Source of the DNA: Salinispora vitiensis
GTDB taxonomy: Bacteria; Actinomycetota; Actinomycetes; Mycobacteriales; Micromonosporaceae
Assembly (NCBI RefSeq): GCF_000378825.1
Contig: NZ_KB900388.1
Coordinates: 1,934,501-1,998,500, forward strand
Length of the DNA: 64,000 nucleotides
Reading direction: 5' to 3'
A program made the translations under genes and the position numbers. The notes below the pieces were generated by a model. That model worked only from the letters and a program-made list of their open reading frames with translations. It had not been told where the DNA came from and ran no database searches. Positions 55,599 to 64,000 of this stretch are shown in pieces. Positions within the stretch are counted from its first letter, which is position 1. Each line of letters starts with the position of its first letter.

Positions 55599-57232
55599 CG
55601 TCTCCTCTCCTCGGCCGACCCACGCCGGGCCCGGTTCGCCCGGACGGCACGCGGTGCGGCCTGGTCGTCTTCATTCCGCCCCCGGGGCACCCGGGCCCGG
55701 GGAGCTGGTGGGGAACCCGGGCGGCGCCGGCCGGGGAGCGGCGGCAACGGGGCCCAGACTAGTCGGACCCATCGGGCCGGCGGACGGGCATGCAGGGCTC
55801 TCGCCGCATCAGGTTCGGCCCGGGCGAACGAGGCGAGCATGCCGACCGCGGCGAGCGTGACGACCAGAGCGGACCCGCCCTCGGAGATGAATGGCAGCGG
55901 CACGCCGGTCAGCGGCAGCAACCCGATCACGCCCCCAATGTTGATCACCGCCTGGCCGATCAGCCAGGCGGTCGCCCCGGCGGCGGCGAGCTGCCGGAAC
56001 CGACCGGACACCCGGCGGGCGATCCGCAGCCCGGTGTACGCGAGCACCGCGAAGAGCGCCACGACCACGCCGGACCCGACAACACCCAACTCCTCAGCGA
56101 TGATCACGAAGATGAAGTCGTTCTCCGCCGCCGGGAGCGCGCCCCACTTCAGGGAACCCTTGCCCAACCCGGTGCCGAACCAGCCCCCGTGCTCGATCGC
56201 GTACCGAGCTTGGAGCATCTGGTAACACTCGTCGATCTTGCACTTGTCGAGCGGTGGCGGGTCAAAGAAATTCGTCAGCCGCTCCAGCCGGAAATTTCCC
56301 TCGCCCTTCTCGCCCGACCCCTTCGACCCGGCGCCGTACGAGGCGACCGCCACCAGCAGACCGACACCAAGCAGGCCGATCGCGCCCAACACCGCGAAGA
56401 CCCGCAGCCGCACCCCAGCCGCCCAGAGCAGCCCGATGACCAGGGCCAGCAGACAGAGCAGCGTGCCGAGGTCGTTGTAGCCGACCAGCACGAACAGCAG
56501 CCCCAGCACCGGGAAGAGCGGCGTGGCCAACTCTCGCCACCAGCCGAGCCGGGCGCCCTTTCGGGCGAGCACGTCCGCCCCCCACAGGACGAGGGCGAAC
56601 TTCGCCAGCTCGGAGGGTTGGAGCTGGAACGGCCCGAGGTACAACCAGTTCCGGTCCGCGGCGAACGGGCCGATCTGGTTGACGCCGGCCAGCGAGCCGA
56701 GCACCAGCACCAGATTCAGCAACAGCAACAACCCCACCGCGCCCCCGAGGGCCGGCCAGGCGACCGCCTGGAAGGTACGGACCGGCAGCCGCTGGCACGC
56801 CCAGAAGGCCACGATCCCGAACACCGCGAAGATGGCCTGCTCGGTCAGGGAGGCGGTGGCATCGCCGCGTTCGGCGAAGTCCTCCACGCTGGTCACCGAG
56901 AAGACCATGGTGAGACCGATCAGCAGCAGCAGGCCGACGCTGAACATCAGAAGGTAGTAGGAGGCCAGCGGCCGGTCCAGCAGGCCACGCAGCGCGGCCA
57001 ACCCGCCGGCGGCGCTCAGACCGCGCAGGGGCGGAGCGTCCGGTGGCGCCTCCGGTGCCCGCGCCACCGGCGGGGCCTCGGCGGTACGCGTACCCCCCGA
57101 CGGCCGGCGCCGCCCCGCCCCCGGGCTGTCCTCTTGATCTGGTCCCTCCCCCACCCGCACATCATCGCGGGTGGGGGACGCGTGGCCCTCGCAACCGTCT
57201 CCTCGGCGTGTCGAAACGCTGGGTCCGGTCAA
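55595..57232 (-). CDS. ftsW: SEDS-family peptidoglycan glycosyltransferase FtsW
   Basis: The 545-residue membrane protein polymerises lipid II at the septum. Its cytosolic N-terminus (about 85 residues) is Pro/Arg-rich. Ten helices follow, with [71 protein letters not shown] and [16 protein letters not shown], the diagnostic SEDS motifs. The C-terminus is basic. The TTG start overlaps the mraY stop and lacks a ribosome site, so the exact start is uncertain. murD, usual just upstream, is missing. Confidence 0.94.
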   Translation of the reverse strand: MTGPSVSTRRGDGCEGHASPTRDDVRVGEGPDQEDSPGAGRRRPSGGTRTAEAPPVARAPEAPPDAPPLRGLSAAGGLAALRGLLDRPLASYYLLMFSVGLLLLIGLTMVFSVTSVEDFAERGDATASLTEQAIFAVFGIVAFWACQRLPVRTFQAVAWPALGGAVGLLLLLNLVLVLGSLAGVNQIGPFAADRNWLYLGPFQLQPSELAKFALVLWGADVLARKGARLGWWRELATPLFPVLGLLFVLVGYNDLGTLLCLLALVIGLLWAAGVRLRVFAVLGAIGLLGVGLLVAVASYGAGSKGSGEKGEGNFRLERLTNFFDPPPLDKCKIDECYQMLQARYAIEHGGWFGTGLGKGSLKWGALPAAENDFIFVIIAEELGVVGSGVVVALFAVLAYTGLRIARRVSGRFRQLAAAGATAWLIGQAVINIGGVIGLLPLTGVPLPFISEGGSALVVTLAAVGMLASFARAEPDAARALHARPPARWVRLVWAPLPPLPGRRRPGSPPAPRARVPRGRNEDDQAAPRAVRANRARRGSAEERRR

Positions 57233-58353
57233 CCGACGCTGGCGAGGAACTCGCTGTAGAACAGGCCCAGGGCGATCGCCACCCCGATGCCGGCGATGAT
57301 CCAGAACCGCACCACAATGTTGACCTCGCTCCAGCCGGCGAGCTCGAAGTGGTGCTGCAGCGGTGACATCCGGAAGACCCGCTTACCGGTGGTCCGGAAC
57401 GAGATGATTTGGATCACCACGGACATCGTGATGATGACGAAGAGTCCGCCGATGATCGGCAGCAGCAGGATCGTTCGGGTGGACATCGCCATCCCGGCGA
57501 TCAGACCACCCAGGCCCAGCGCCCCGGTGTCTCCCATGAAGATCCGGGCCGGCGAGGTGTTCCACCAGAGGAAGCCGACGCAGGCGCCGGCCGCCGCGCC
57601 AGCGATCAACGCGATCTCCAGCGGGTCCCGGACCGCGTAGCAGTACTCCTGGGTGTAGTTCGGGTCCGCGCACCAGTGCCGGTACTGCCAGAAGGCGATC
57701 AGCGCGTACGCCGCGAGCACCATCACCGAGGCGCCGGTGGCCAGACCGTCCAGACCATCGGTGAGGTTGACGCCGTTGGTGGCGGCCATCACCACGAAGA
57801 TGAAGAGGATGACCGCACCGACCTTGGTGAGCTCCAGCGCCGGGATGTCCCGGATGAAACTCAACGTCGTGCTGCCAACCGTCTCGGTGTTGGTCGACGT
57901 GCCCTGAGAGTCGGTCATGGTGCTCGGGAAGTAGAGCGCGATCACCCCGAACACCGCGCCGACCAGGATCTGGCCGAGCAGCTTGCCGCGCTTGTTGAGG
58001 CCACCACTGTGCCGCTTGCGGACCTTCAGGAAGTCGTCAATGAAACCCACCGCGCCGGAGAACACCATCAGCCCCAGCAGCACCAGCGCCGTGATGGTCG
58101 GTTCGACCTGAGCGATCTGCGCGTCCGGCAGCGTGGTCAGGGCCAGGTGGCCGGCGACGTACGCGATGACGGTGGCCAGGATGAAGACCACCCCACCCAT
58201 CGTCGGCGTGCCCTTCTTGCCCTGGTGCATCACCGGCCCCTCGGCCCGAATGGGCTGGCCGGCCTTCAACCGGGTGAAGACCTTGATCGCGATCGGGGTG
58301 CAGAACAGCGAGACCAGGAAGGCCACCCCGACCGCGACGATGACTGACCTCAT
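57229..58353 (-). CDS. mraY: Phospho-MurNAc-pentapeptide translocase
   Basis: The 374-residue enzyme with about ten helices makes lipid I. It has the motifs [33 protein letters not shown] with catalytic Asp residues, [13 protein letters not shown], and the [11 protein letters not shown] and [14 protein letters not shown] segments. The ATG overlaps the murF stop; its own stop runs into the ftsW start. No murD lies between mraY and ftsW. Confidence 0.98.
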   Translation of the reverse strand: MRSVIVAVGVAFLVSLFCTPIAIKVFTRLKAGQPIRAEGPVMHQGKKGTPTMGGVVFILATVIAYVAGHLALTTLPDAQIAQVEPTITALVLLGLMVFSGAVGFIDDFLKVRKRHSGGLNKRGKLLGQILVGAVFGVIALYFPSTMTDSQGTSTNTETVGSTTLSFIRDIPALELTKVGAVILFIFVVMAATNGVNLTDGLDGLATGASVMVLAAYALIAFWQYRHWCADPNYTQEYCYAVRDPLEIALIAGAAAGACVGFLWWNTSPARIFMGDTGALGLGGLIAGMAMSTRTILLLPIIGGLFVIITMSVVIQIISFRTTGKRVFRMSPLQHHFELAGWSEVNIVVRFWIIAGIGVAIALGLFYSEFLASVG

Positions 58354-59765
58354 GCCAGGTCACCGTCCGCTCCCGCGCCCCGATCGGTCCCAGCGTCGGC
58401 GCGCAGCGCGTCCGCCACCTCCCAGGTGCGGTACCGCGAGCCCTTCACCAGGACGACGTCACCGGGCCGCAGGTCTCCCCGCAGCACCTCGACGGCGTCC
58501 GCCTGATCGGTGAGCTGCACCGATTCTCCTTCCCAATCACGTACCGATGTTGCGCCCTGATGGATCGGGGCCGCCGCCTCGCCCACCACGAGCAACCGGT
58601 CCACCCCGAGGTCGGCGGCGAGTCGCCCGACCTCGGCATGCCCCTCCTGCTCGTACGGCCCCAGTTCGGCCATGTAGCCGAGCACCGCAATGGTGCGCCG
58701 CCGCTCGAACCCGGCCAGCGCCCGCAGGGCGGCGGCCATGGAGGCGGGGTTGGCGTTGTACGAGTCGTCGATGACGGTGACCCCGTCCACCCGCTCGAAG
58801 ACGTCCATCCGACGACTCGAGACCAACCCGAGCTCACCCAGGGCGGTCGCCAGCTCAGAAACCGGCATTCCCAGTTCCCGGGCGACCGCGGCGGCGGCGA
58901 GCGAGTTGGACACCTGGTGCCGGCCGGTCAGCCCGAGCCGCACCGGCGCGCGCCCCTCCGGAGTCACCAGCGTGAACGAGGGCCGGCCCCGCTCGTCCAG
59001 CACCACGTCAACGGCGCGCACCTCCGCATCAGCGGCCTCGCCGAAGCGGACCACCCGGGCCCGGGTTCGCGACGCCATCGCGGCGACGAGGTCGTCGTCG
59101 GCGTTGAGTACGGCCAGCCCCTCCGCCGGCAGCGCCGCCACCAGCTCCCCCTTCGCCAGGGCAATGGTCTCTCGGGAACCGAACTCACCGATGTGGGCCA
59201 CCCCCACGTTGAGTACCACGGAGATCTGCGGCGGCACCACCTCGCAGAGGTAGCTGACGTGCCCCACCCCGCGGGCCCCCTTCTCCAACACGAGGTAACG
59301 CGTGCCCGGGTCGGCCTGGAGTGCCGTGTAGGGGTGCCCCAGCTCGTTGTTGAACGAGCCGGGCGGGGCGACCGTCGGCCCGAGTCGAGCGGTGAGGGCA
59401 GCGATCAGATCTTTGGTGCTGGTCTTACCCGAGGAGCCGGTGAGGCCGACGACGGTCAGCTCGGGCAGCCGATCCGTCACCGCGCGGGCCAGTCGCCCCA
59501 GCGCCAGCTGGGCGTCGGCTACCAGCACCATCGGCACGCCGGGCAGCACCCGGGTGCCGAGCACCGCCACCGCGCCCGCCCGGATCGCCCCGTCGGCGTA
59601 GTCGTGCCCGTCCACCCGTTCCCCGGGGAAGGCGACGAAGAGCCCGCCTGGGCCTACCTTGCGGGAATCGAACTCGACCGAGCCGGTGACCAGCACGCCC
59701 GGGTCGGCGGCGACCAACCGGCCATCAACCGCTACCGCCACCTCGGCCAGGCTCAGCCGGATCAC
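58350..59765 (-). CDS. murF: UDP-MurNAc-tripeptide D-alanyl-D-alanine ligase
   Basis: The 471-residue Mur ligase adds D-Ala-D-Ala to the tripeptide precursor. It has an N-terminal UMNAc-binding domain with [26 protein letters not shown], the ATP loop [16 protein letters not shown] (about residue 110), [13 protein letters not shown] and [15 protein letters not shown]. The GTG overlaps the murE stop and its own stop overlaps mraY. Confidence 0.96.
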   Translation of the reverse strand: MIRLSLAEVAVAVDGRLVAADPGVLVTGSVEFDSRKVGPGGLFVAFPGERVDGHDYADGAIRAGAVAVLGTRVLPGVPMVLVADAQLALGRLARAVTDRLPELTVVGLTGSSGKTSTKDLIAALTARLGPTVAPPGSFNNELGHPYTALQADPGTRYLVLEKGARGVGHVSYLCEVVPPQISVVLNVGVAHIGEFGSRETIALAKGELVAALPAEGLAVLNADDDLVAAMASRTRARVVRFGEAADAEVRAVDVVLDERGRPSFTLVTPEGRAPVRLGLTGRHQVSNSLAAAAVARELGMPVSELATALGELGLVSSRRMDVFERVDGVTVIDDSYNANPASMAAALRALAGFERRRTIAVLGYMAELGPYEQEGHAEVGRLAADLGVDRLLVVGEAAAPIHQGATSVRDWEGESVQLTDQADAVEVLRGDLRPGDVVLVKGSRYRTWEVADALRADAGTDRGAGADGDLA

Positions 59766-61303
59766 GACTGCCCCGGCCGGTCGCCGAAGCGGGCCCGCAG
59801 TGCGGCGGCCAGCTCCGTGCGGTCGTCGAAGGGATGCATCTGCCCGCCAACCTCCTGCCCCTGCTCGTGCCCCTTGCCCAACAGCGCCACCACGTCCCCG
59901 GGCTCGGCGAGCTCGACCGCCTCCGTGATCGCCGTACGCCGACCGGGCACCTCCAGGACCTGCACCTCGGTGTCGGCCCGCCGCACGCCGGCGAGCACCT
60001 CGGCCCGGATCTCGGCGGGATCCTCGGTCCGCGGGTTGTCGTCGGTCACCAGCACCACATCCGCTCCCTGGGCGGCGGCGAGGCCCATCAGGGGCCGCTT
60101 GCCCCGGTCCCGGTCGCCGCCGGCGCCGAGTAGGCAGATCAGCCGCCCGGTGCTGAACTCCCGCAGGGCGGCCAGCGCGGCGACGATCGCATCGGTCTTG
60201 TGCGCGTAGTCGACGACGCCGCGCACCGGGCCGGGGGACGGCACCAGCTCCAGCCGACCGGGAACGCCGCCGCAGTCGGCCACCCCCGCGACGGCGGCCC
60301 GTGGCGCCACCCCGGCCGCCACCAGCACGGCGACGGCGAGCAGCGCGTTGGCGACGTTGTGTCGACCGGGCAGGGCCACCCCGGCGGGCAGGGTCAGCCC
60401 GTCCGGGCCGTGCAGGGTGAAGCGCTGCGCGTACCCCTCGCCACCGACCTCGTCGGCCCACCAGGTGGCGCAGCGGTCACCCGCCGCGGAGTAGGTCACG
60501 GTGGCGGGTCGACGCAGTGGCATCAGCGCCGGGTCGTCGTGGTTGAGCACCTCCACCGCGCAGCGGCCGTCGAAGAGCTTCGCCTTGGCGGCGAAGTAGT
60601 CCGCGGAGTCGGCGTGGAAGTCGAGGTGGTCGGAGCCGAAGTTGGTATAGCCGCCGACGGTGAACCGGACGCCGCCGACCCGCCCCATGGCCAGGGCGTG
60701 GCTGGACACCTCCATGACCACGGCGGTGACGCCGCGCTCCCGGGCAGCGGCGAGCATGGCGTGCAGGTCGGTCGCCTCGGGCGTGGTCCGGACGCTGTCG
60801 ATCACCAGATCGCCGATGCGGGTCTCCACGGTGCCGATCAGGCCGGTGGTGTGCCCGGCCGCCCGCAGCCCCGACTCGACCAGGTACGCCGTGGAGGTCT
60901 TGCCCGCGGTCCCGGTCACCCCGATCACCGTCAACCCGGCGGTCGGATCGCCGTACACCACACTGGCCAGGTCCCCCAGCACGGCCCGCGGGTCCGGCAC
61001 CACCAACATGGGTAGCCCGGCCTCCGCGGTCGCTGCCGCGCCGTCCGGGTCGGTCAACACGGCCACCGCACCAGCCTGGGCCGCGGCCGAGACGAACTCG
61101 GCACCATGCCGCCGGGCACCGGGCAGGGCCGCGTACAGGTCGCCGGGGCGGACCTCCTGGCTGGCGTGCGTCACCCCGGTGACCGTCGGTTCCGTTGAAC
61201 CGGACCGGAGCTCAACGGCGTCCGCGCCGGACTCGGCGGCGAGCCGAGCGGCGAGGTTACCGAGCCGGATTCCGGTCACGCTACGAGGGCGAGGTTTGCC
61301 GGA
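59762..61303 (-). CDS. murE: UDP-MurNAc-dipeptide:diaminopimelate ligase
   Basis: The 513-residue Mur ligase adds the third residue of the stem peptide. It shows VTGVTHASQEVRPGDLYAALPG, the ATP loop VIGVTGTAGKTSTAYL (about 130) and VDYAHKTDAI. The motif DDNPRTEDP carries the DNPR signature of meso-diaminopimelate ligases. The GTG chosen lies 8 nt after a TAGGGT candidate -10, so a leaderless start is possible; an upstream in-frame extension to 61417 would overlap ftsI. Confidence 0.95.
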   Translation of the reverse strand, partial: SGKPRPRSVTGIRLGNLAARLAAESGADAVELRSGSTEPTVTGVTHASQEVRPGDLYAALPGARRHGAEFVSAAAQAGAVAVLTDPDGAAATAEAGLPMLVVPDPRAVLGDLASVVYGDPTAGLTVIGVTGTAGKTSTAYLVESGLRAAGHTTGLIGTVETRIGDLVIDSVRTTPEATDLHAMLAAARERGVTAVVMEVSSHALAMGRVGGVRFTVGGYTNFGSDHLDFHADSADYFAAKAKLFDGRCAVEVLNHDDPALMPLRRPATVTYSAAGDRCATWWADEVGGEGYAQRFTLHGPDGLTLPAGVALPGRHNVANALLAVAVLVAAGVAPRAAVAGVADCGGVPGRLELVPSPGPVRGVVDYAHKTDAIVAALAALREFSTGRLICLLGAGGDRDRGKRPLMGLAAAQGADVVLVTDDNPRTEDPAEIRAEVLAGVRRADTEVQVLEVPGRRTAITEAVELAEPGDVVALLGKGHEQGQEVGGQMHPFDDRTELAAALRARFGDRPGQS

Positions 61304-61397
61304 CACGGCGTCAGACCCTACCCGGTCGTCCGGTTCCGGCCGAACAGCCGCCCCGGTGGTTCGTCGGCACGCACCGATGATGTCCCGTCTACGCTGC

Positions 61398-63548
61398 TCA
61401 CCGGGGAAAGACGTCAAAGTTGGGCGGTGGGACCTGCGACGGCGGCACCCGATAGTGCTGCAGGGTGAACCGCATCAGGTCGGCGAACACCGGCGCGGCG
61501 ATGTCGCCACCCCCGCCATTTGGGGTGTGGGCGAAGACAGCGATCACGAAGCGGGGCTTTTCGGCCGGGGCCATCCCGATGAACGACGCCACGTCACCGG
61601 GCTGCCGCTGCCCGTCTACCAGCCGCCAGCCCGTGCCAGTCTTACCCGCCACCCGGTAGCCGGAGACCGCCGCGGCCCGGCCGGTCGCGCCGTCAACGGT
61701 GGTCACCGCCTCCATGAGGGTACGCAGCTCGGCGGCGGTCTCCGGGGTCAGCACCTCCCGGGTCGTCGGCGCCTCCGGCGTCGTCCGCTCTCCCCCCGGC
61801 CCGACGATCTCCTTCACCAGCCGTGGCGCGACGTACGTGCCGTCGTTGGCGATGGTCGCGTACACGGCAGCCATCTGGATCGCGGTGGCGTCCACGCTGT
61901 GCCCGATCGGCACCGACCCGTACGACGAGTCACTCCATTCGTCGGCGGGCAGCAGCGCGCCGCTCGCCTCGCCGAGCAGCCCGACACCGGTCGGCTCACC
62001 CAGCCCGAAGCGCTTCTGGTAATCGATGAGCCGGTCCGGACCGAGCTGGTCGGCGATGGCGATGGTGCCGACGTTGGAGGAGTGCGCCATCATCCCCGCC
62101 AGGCTCATCCGTTGACCGTCCGCCTTGGTGGTGTCGGTGAACGGGACGCCGCCGAGGCGAACGACGTTGGGGACGGGCAGCGTGGTGTCCGGGCTGATGA
62201 CGCCTTCCTGGAGGGCGGCGCCGAACGTGATCGCCTTGTGCACCGACCCCGGTTCGACCACGAACGTGGTCGCCACGTCGTCCCGGTCGGCCGGGTCGCT
62301 CTCCCCCCAGTTCGCGACGTCGTAGGTGGGGTAGGAGGCCTGGGCCAGAACCTCGCTGGTGCCCACCTCTAGGACGACCGCGGTGGCGGTCGAGCCGTTG
62401 ACCGCTTCCATCGCCTCGGCCAGCTTGGCCTGGACCATGTACTGCAGGTCCCGGTCGAGGGTGAGGCACAGCGAGCTGCCCGGTTTCGCCTCGGTCGTCT
62501 CGCTGAAGCCCCCGGGGATCTGCACACCCCACCCCGCCTCGTAGCGTTCCAGGCCGTCCTTGCCAGCGAGCACCTTGTCATAGCCGGCCTCGAGCCCTTC
62601 CAGCCCGTTCATCTCCTGGTTGGTGATGCCGATCAGGTTGGCGGCCAGGTCCCCACCGGGGACCTCCCGTCGCTCATCTCGGTGGTTTCCGATGCCCTTC
62701 AGCTCAAGGTCCTCGATCTGCTCAGCCAGGTCAATGTCCACCCCCCGTTTGAGGTATACGAACTGCAGTGCGTTGCCGTTGGGCCCGTCGCGTTTCCGCA
62801 TCCGATCGGCCAGCTCCGACGCCGGGATACCGAGCGGCTCGGAGAGCGCCTGCGCGGTGGCCACCGGATCGTCGATCTGGGTCGGGTCGGCGAAGATGTA
62901 CCGAGCCTCGACACTGTGCGCCAGCACCTCCCCGTTCCGGTCCTGGATCGAACCACGAGGCGCCGGCAGAACCACGACTTTCAGCCGGTCGTCGATTCCG
63001 GCACCGGCGTAGTCCGGATTCTCCACGACCTGCAGCACGACGAGCCGGATACCGATGACGGTGAAAAGGGTCAGCACCAGCGCGGTGCCGAGCCGCAGCC
63101 GACGGCCGGGGTCGGCCAGGCGGGGTGGCCTCAGTCGGCGGCGTCGCTTCGGTCGAGCTGAGGTCGGCCGCGGCGGGCGTCGCCGTGGCGGTGGCTCCTC
63201 CGCCGGTGGACGCCGGGGCACGGTGCGCACCACCGAGGTGCGACGCGGCGGGTTCGCCCGCCGGGCAGCGCCGGCCCGCCCACCGCTGAGCACCTGGAGT
63301 GCCGGACGGAACGGGTCACCGGAGCGACCGCGACCTCCCTGCGGTGCCCGGCGGGGCTCGGCGCTACCGGCGCGGGCCTCCCCCAGCCGCTGCTCGCCGA
63401 TGCTACGGCCGCGGGGGGTGTAGGCCCGGGCACCAGAGATGCCACCACCCGACTCCGCCGGGCGGGGGTCGGCTGAACTGTCGGCGCGGGACGGGCCGCG
63501 CCGGGACCCTTTGGCGTCCCGGCGCGGCTCCTCCGATCTAGGCGGCAC
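61398..63548 (-). CDS. ftsI: Septal penicillin-binding protein (class B, FtsI/PBP3)
   Basis: The 716-residue transpeptidase cross-links septal peptidoglycan. A basic Pro/Arg-rich cytosolic tail of about 150 residues precedes a single helix (LGTALVLTLFTVIGIRLVVLQVV). The dimerisation domain has APRGSIQDRNGEVLA. The catalytic motifs are SVHK (EPGSVHKAITF), SSN (AHSSNVGTI) and KTG (AGKTGTGW). The long tail is longer than in Streptomyces but typical of this family. GTG start preceded by GGGGGG; it follows ftsL by 2 bp. Confidence 0.97.
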   Translation of the reverse strand: MPPRSEEPRRDAKGSRRGPSRADSSADPRPAESGGGISGARAYTPRGRSIGEQRLGEARAGSAEPRRAPQGGRGRSGDPFRPALQVLSGGRAGAARRANPPRRTSVVRTVPRRPPAEEPPPRRRPPRPTSARPKRRRRLRPPRLADPGRRLRLGTALVLTLFTVIGIRLVVLQVVENPDYAGAGIDDRLKVVVLPAPRGSIQDRNGEVLAHSVEARYIFADPTQIDDPVATAQALSEPLGIPASELADRMRKRDGPNGNALQFVYLKRGVDIDLAEQIEDLELKGIGNHRDERREVPGGDLAANLIGITNQEMNGLEGLEAGYDKVLAGKDGLERYEAGWGVQIPGGFSETTEAKPGSSLCLTLDRDLQYMVQAKLAEAMEAVNGSTATAVVLEVGTSEVLAQASYPTYDVANWGESDPADRDDVATTFVVEPGSVHKAITFGAALQEGVISPDTTLPVPNVVRLGGVPFTDTTKADGQRMSLAGMMAHSSNVGTIAIADQLGPDRLIDYQKRFGLGEPTGVGLLGEASGALLPADEWSDSSYGSVPIGHSVDATAIQMAAVYATIANDGTYVAPRLVKEIVGPGGERTTPEAPTTREVLTPETAAELRTLMEAVTTVDGATGRAAAVSGYRVAGKTGTGWRLVDGQRQPGDVASFIGMAPAEKPRFVIAVFAHTPNGGGGDIAAPVFADLMRFTLQHYRVPPSQVPPPNFDVFPR

Positions 63549-63550
63549 GA

Positions 63551-64000
63551 TTACCCCCCGCTACCCGGCTGGCCGGCCCCCGACGCGGGCCCGCTGCCCG
63601 GCTGCGGCACATGGATGGCCGCGCCGCCGTCGGGGAGCTGGATGTAACCCGGCTTGAGCTCGACGAGGCCAAGCTTGCGAGCGGCTTCGAACAGATTGCC
63701 CGGTGCCTCCGCCTCGGTGATCTTCTGGTTCAGCTGCTGCTGCTGCAGGTTGAGGGTGGTCTGCTCCTGCCGGAGCTCATTGAGCCGAATCGCGTTCTCG
63801 TTAATCTTGGTGTTCACCAACAGGATGCCGAGCACCCCACCGACCACCAGTGCCACGACCAACGTGGCAAACGGTGCGCGCGGCACCGACACCGGAGCCG
63901 GTGGCGCCACCCGCAGTCGGGTCGTTCGGGTGCTGGCAGTCCGCGCGCTCGGGCGCAGCGCCGCGGTGCCTTGGGTCGGGAACGCACGCGTGCCCCGCGC
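63551..64000 (-). CDS. ftsL: FtsL-type division protein (runs off the right edge)
   Basis: The visible 149 residues are open to the edge, so the start is not in the window. One membrane helix (FATLVVALVVGGVLGILLV) is followed by a coiled coil (INENAIRLNELRQEQTTLNLQQQQLNQKITEAE) and a short Gly/Pro-rich end. The N-terminal part is basic. This topology and the position before ftsI identify FtsL, a scaffold that pairs with FtsB/DivIC and recruits FtsW-FtsI. Confidence 0.88.
   Translation of the reverse strand, partial: ARGTRAFPTQGTAALRPSARTASTRTTRLRVAPPAPVSVPRAPFATLVVALVVGGVLGILLVNTKINENAIRLNELRQEQTTLNLQQQQLNQKITEAEAPGNLFEAARKLGLVELKPGYIQLPDGGAAIHVPQPGSGPASGAGQPGSGG

Noticed and set aside
61304..61417. 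N-terminal extension of murE to 61417
   Set aside because: It would overlap the end of ftsI and adds residues unlike the Mur ligase N-terminus.

Overview
The window is high-GC actinobacterial chromosome with dense operons, many GTG starts and many 4-bp start/stop overlaps. The gene order (pyk, gltBD, lgt, trpABC, trpE, hisI, hisF, priA, hisHBCD, rluD, lspA, divIVA, yggT, sepF, ftsZ, ftsQ, murC, murG, ftsW, mraY, murF, murE, ftsI, ftsL) is the classical arrangement of filamentous actinomycetes. Protein details point to Micromonosporaceae (Salinispora or Micromonospora type). No rRNA, tRNA, IS element, prophage or CRISPR array was seen. Nearly all core genes lie on the minus strand; most plus-strand genes are accessory.

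Layout. 0-7.6 kb: a truncated secreted protein, tesB, pyk, a secreted lipase, a plus-strand ABC exporter operon ending in a small XRE regulator, and a secreted SGNH hydrolase. 7.7-16.4 kb: glutamate synthase gltB-gltD, an FAD monooxygenase and lgt. 16.5-22.8 kb: trpA, trpB, trpC, a trp-associated membrane protein, trpE and hisI. 22.8-32.4 kb: an accessory block with an ABC/TetR module, a heterodimeric ABC exporter, a DinB-like protein, a MocR regulator divergent from a YczE-like membrane protein, and a Micromonosporaceae-type small protein. 32.5-39.9 kb: the his genes hisF, priA, hisH, hisB, hisC and hisD, interrupted by a marR/oxidoreductase pair and carrying two small membrane-protein genes. 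40-44.3 kb: a LON-domain protein, a membrane protein, a ParA-like ATPase and a membrane-anchored Pro-rich protein. 44.3-49.9 kb: rluD, lspA, a DksA/TraR protein, a DUF167 protein, a membrane protein with a Cys/His tail, divIVA, yggT and sepF. 50-64 kb: yggS, ftsZ and the murein/division (dcw) cluster up to a truncated ftsL.

How the parts work together. The his and trp genes form one biosynthetic neighbourhood. No trpF is visible, and the actinobacterial HisA homologue PriA is expected to serve both pathways. The dcw cluster supplies the cytoplasmic peptidoglycan precursor pathway (murC, murE, murF, mraY, murG) and the septal machinery (ftsI, ftsL, ftsW, ftsQ, ftsZ, sepF, divIVA).

The most interesting signals are in the dcw cluster. 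MurC has substitutions clustered in two motifs around its amino-acid pocket, and murD is missing from its usual place between mraY and ftsW. Both fit an unusual stem-peptide assembly; Micromonosporaceae are known for glycine at position 1. Other leads are a 46-bp perfect palindrome overlapping a leaderless marR promoter, an ABC exporter pair whose degenerate residues all fall in one ATP site, a ParA-like ATPase with His in its Walker A motif, and several small unannotated-looking genes in the trp and his regions.
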